This document shows, piece by piece, positions 61,492 through 64,000 of a stretch of DNA of 64,000 nucleotides; the first letter of the stretch is position 1; each line of letters starts with the position of its first letter. Below the pieces are notes generated by a model. The model worked only from the letters and a program-made list of their open reading frames with translations, ran no database searches and was not told the origin of the DNA. This DNA comes from Prochlorococcus sp. AG-388-D03. GTDB taxonomy: Bacteria > Cyanobacteriota > Cyanobacteriia > PCC-6307 > Cyanobiaceae. The stretch covers positions 1 to 64,000 of the forward strand of contig QCGN01000006.1 of the NCBI GenBank assembly GCA_003279875.1. Direction: 5' to 3'. A program made the position numbers and the translations under genes.

Positions 61492-61896
61492 ATGTCAGTC
61501 GTTTTTGCTTGGAGCCTTTGCCTCTCTGTTGCAGTAGTTTTACTATCTACAATACCTCTTACACTTGGGAGAATCAAAGCTGGCTATTCAATGAAGAACA
61601 TGTCTGCACCAAGAGCATTATTTGATGAACTTCCAGACTTTGGTAAAAGAGCTGTTTGGTGTCATCAAAATTGCTGGGAAAGTATTTCTATTCATGCCCC
61701 AGCTTGCTTGCTTTGTTTAATTACTTTACCTGATTCAAATCTCTCATTAACTGTGGCATGGATACATCCTCTTTTTCGCTTTTTATATATTTGGGCCTAT
61801 GTATTTAATATTCCTATTGCAAGAGGTTTAATTTGGGCTTCTGGCGTTTTTACAACACTAATTTTATATAAAGAAGGAATAACTCAACTAATATAA
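61492..61896 (+). CDS. MAPEG-like membrane protein
   Basis: NMSAPRALFDELPDFGKRAVWCHQNCWESISIHAPA, multiple TM. Confidence 0.75.
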   Translation: MSVVFAWSLCLSVAVVLLSTIPLTLGRIKAGYSMKNMSAPRALFDELPDFGKRAVWCHQNCWESISIHAPACLLCLITLPDSNLSLTVAWIHPLFRFLYIWAYVFNIPIARGLIWASGVFTTLILYKEGITQLI

Positions 61897-61901
61897 ATGG
61901 A

Positions 61902-62774
61902 CTAAAAAAAAAGTTTTCCTAAATCTTTTAATTCTGAATCATTTATTAATACAACCTTATTAGCTCTAGCTAATTTTTGTGCAGATTTAGTAAAGCCTGA
62001 TTTTGAAACTAATACTGCATGAGTACCCTTCCAATATAATTTACCGGCTGAAATTTCTTGAACAGCTTTATTACCTACAACTTTTTTATGGTTCTTACAT
62101 TGAATACATATTCTTACATTATCAATGGAAGCAATTAAATCGACGCCTTGGTCTCCTGTATTGGGTGTTTCTTTGACTTTCCAACCATTTTGTTTAAGAA
62201 TTTCCATACAATGACTTTCAAAAATAATTCCATTTTTATAATTTTGATTATTTTTTTTTAAGGTATTTTTTCCTAGAATTCTTAAACAAGATTTTTCTAT
62301 TTGACTAGCTATAAATATAAACCAATCCTCACTCAATAAAATTCTATCAGCTCCAATTATTTCATCAGTAATAATAGGATTAACTTTTTGATAAGAGTCC
62401 CATTTCTCAAAAAAAGATTCTTGACCTGAAAATTCTTTTAAAATAACTTTTTCCCAAAAATAAGGAATACCCTCTTTAAATCTTTTTGAATCATTATTAA
62501 GACTCTTCTTAATTGAAATTTCGTCTAGAGGAGGGTTTCCTATCCACTTTTTCAAGTCTTCATTTCCATAAGCATCTGTTTCTTTTAATCTGATCCTTTC
62601 CTCTAATAAATTGTATTTATTTTCATCAATCAATTTATTTAATGTTTCTATAAAATAATTTGCATTTAAAGAAATCTTTAACTTATATTTTCTTTTTTTT
62701 AATAGATAACTTCTTAGAATAACAATTGAAATTAGAATTATTACTAAAGTTAAAATAATAAAAATATCATTCAT
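61902..62774 (-). CDS. Mrr-type restriction endonuclease-like domain protein with N-terminal TM
   Basis: FESHCMEILKQNGWKVKETPNTGDQGVDLIASIDNVRICIQCKNHK = Mrr_cat E..GxDxxxxQCK motif. Confidence 0.82.
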   Translation of the reverse strand: MNDIFIILTLVIILISIVILRSYLLKKRKYKLKISLNANYFIETLNKLIDENKYNLLEERIRLKETDAYGNEDLKKWIGNPPLDEISIKKSLNNDSKRFKEGIPYFWEKVILKEFSGQESFFEKWDSYQKVNPIITDEIIGADRILLSEDWFIFIASQIEKSCLRILGKNTLKKNNQNYKNGIIFESHCMEILKQNGWKVKETPNTGDQGVDLIASIDNVRICIQCKNHKKVVGNKAVQEISAGKLYWKGTHAVLVSKSGFTKSAQKLARANKVVLINDSELKDLGKLFF

Positions 62775-62796
62775 TAATTTGTTTTTATTTTAAATA

Positions 62797-63048
62797 TCAA
62801 AAAGTTTTTGTTTTTCTAATTACAAAATCATTTTTTGTAATTAATGTAGAGTTCTTTATATCAAAACCACTTATTGCAGATATCTCCCCCTCTATTCCTT
62901 CTAATGTTAATTGTTCAATAATACCTTTTATAACTTCATCCTCAACTAATTTTCTATCAATTCTTTCAGGGGTTATATCTGTAAGCCATTTAGATGTCTT
63001 TTTTTTTACAACCTCTGTAGGATTCGTTATTTTTAAGTAAATGGCCAT
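62797..63048 (-). CDS. Hypothetical protein
   Basis: 83 aa ORF. Confidence 0.6.
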   Translation of the reverse strand: MAIYLKITNPTEVVKKKTSKWLTDITPERIDRKLVEDEVIKGIIEQLTLEGIEGEISAISGFDIKNSTLITKNDFVIRKTKTF

Positions 63049-63089
63049 TTTATAAATATATCTTTCGTTATTATAAGCAAAGTCTATTT

Positions 63090-63290
63090 TTAATCATTAT
63101 TTTCATTATTACTTTCCCATTCAAGAAATTGAAAAATAATAATTGCAAAGATTGAAAAAAAAGCAATAAAGAGACCTAGCCAACCTATAAATTTGTGCTC
63201 AGTAAAGAGATTAGTGAGTGATGATGTTTCTTGATATCTTGATTCCATTTGATATTGATATGAATCAAGGACTAGAAATAAATCATTCAT
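63090..63290 (-). CDS. Small membrane hypothetical protein
   Basis: 66 aa with TM segment. Confidence 0.5.
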   Translation of the reverse strand: MNDLFLVLDSYQYQMESRYQETSSLTNLFTEHKFIGWLGLFIAFFSIFAIIIFQFLEWESNNENND

Positions 63291-63343
63291 TAGCTAAAGA
63301 AACTATTTTATGTATTTAATAAATTAATTTTATAATAATGTTA

Positions 63344-63760
63344 TTAGTTTAACTTTAAAAAAGCCTTTGATATAAAGTCTGGTCTTTTTCTAATAATAGA
63401 AAAATTTTGTTTATCTACTAGAACCAAATTCACTACAGCAATGGTTAGAACCTTGTTATGCTTGTTGATGAATTTTGAATTAATTTTTATTTTTGGACTT
63501 TTGCCTATATCGAATAAACTTTCAATTGTAATATTATCCCCAAGATACAAGGGTTGAATATATTTAATTGAGGTATCTATTAATGGTAATTCAAATCCAT
63601 TTTTAGATAGATCAAAATAATCTATACCTGCTTTAGAAAGAGCATTAACTCTCCCTTCTTCAAGCCAATTAAAATATGTACCGTGCCACATAACCCCTGC
63701 ATGATCTGAATGCTGTGGTAAGACTATCTTATTAATTTTCCAAATTTTTTTTACATTCAT
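63344..63760 (-). CDS. 4HBT-family acyl-CoA thioesterase (DHNA-CoA thioesterase-like)
   Basis: VLPQHSDHAGVMWHGTYFNWLEEGRVNALSKAG. Confidence 0.82.
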   Translation of the reverse strand: MNVKKIWKINKIVLPQHSDHAGVMWHGTYFNWLEEGRVNALSKAGIDYFDLSKNGFELPLIDTSIKYIQPLYLGDNITIESLFDIGKSPKIKINSKFINKHNKVLTIAVVNLVLVDKQNFSIIRKRPDFISKAFLKLN

Positions 63761-63874
63761 TTTTATAAAAAATATTATATTTTTATATTTATAATCAAAT
63801 AATTTAGAACTTGTTAGTGATGTAGGTTTATCTTCATTAAAATAAAAAAAATGTAAAATTGTATTTTTAAAATT

Positions 63875-64000
63875 ATGTTTAATCGAAACTATAAAGAAAG
63901 AAAAATGAAAAAAATATTTCAGTGGCGGGAGTATTTAAATTGGAAGAAGATGACTTCAAACCAAAAAATAAATCTTAAAAGAGCATGTTTATTTCCTTTT
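63875..64000 (+). CDS. Possible CDS start running off the window
   Basis: ATG at 63875 open to window end: MFNRNYKERKMKKIFQWREYLNWKKMTSNQKINLKRACLFPF... Confidence 0.3.
   Translation, partial: MFNRNYKERKMKKIFQWREYLNWKKMTSNQKINLKRACLFPF

Overview
AT-rich 64 kb window that reads as a chromosomal segment of a high-light-type Prochlorococcus. This rests on gene content and very AT-rich codon usage; no database search was run. Positions 1-41 kb are mostly core genes: sasA, tRNA-Glu, petH, zwf-opcA-cobB, crtE, folD, leuA, a GH57 enzyme, lycopene cyclase, gyrA, guaB, the Yfr1 sRNA, trxA, hisH, rsmD/petG, a cytM-like cytochrome, trmJ-like, chlI, ruvC, sufE, hom, a partial peptide ABC transporter, and an ATP-grasp/alpha-E/transglutaminase operon. 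Positions 43-49.2 kb hold a zinc-homeostasis cluster: a WD40 protein, a CobW GTPase, ZnuA, ZnuC, an antisense Zur/Fur regulator and ZnuB. Positions 49.2-64 kb are rich in small ORFs, with an apparent Yfr10-like/Yfr2-like sRNA pair, an inverse-autotransporter beta-barrel gene followed by a secreted Cys-containing protein, a Nif11-like peptide, a Psb34-like protein, two fibrillin-family proteins and an Mrr-like nuclease domain. The observations I rate highest are: (i) a roughly 110-aa domain that appears to be shared by the CobW GTPase and by an insertion in ZnuA; (ii) the passenger-less inverse autotransporter plus secreted partner; (iii) the Yfr10/Yfr2-like pair with an adjacent complementary element; (iv) znuC and znuB split by an antisense zur gene. 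No CRISPR array, rRNA, integrase or IS element was seen.
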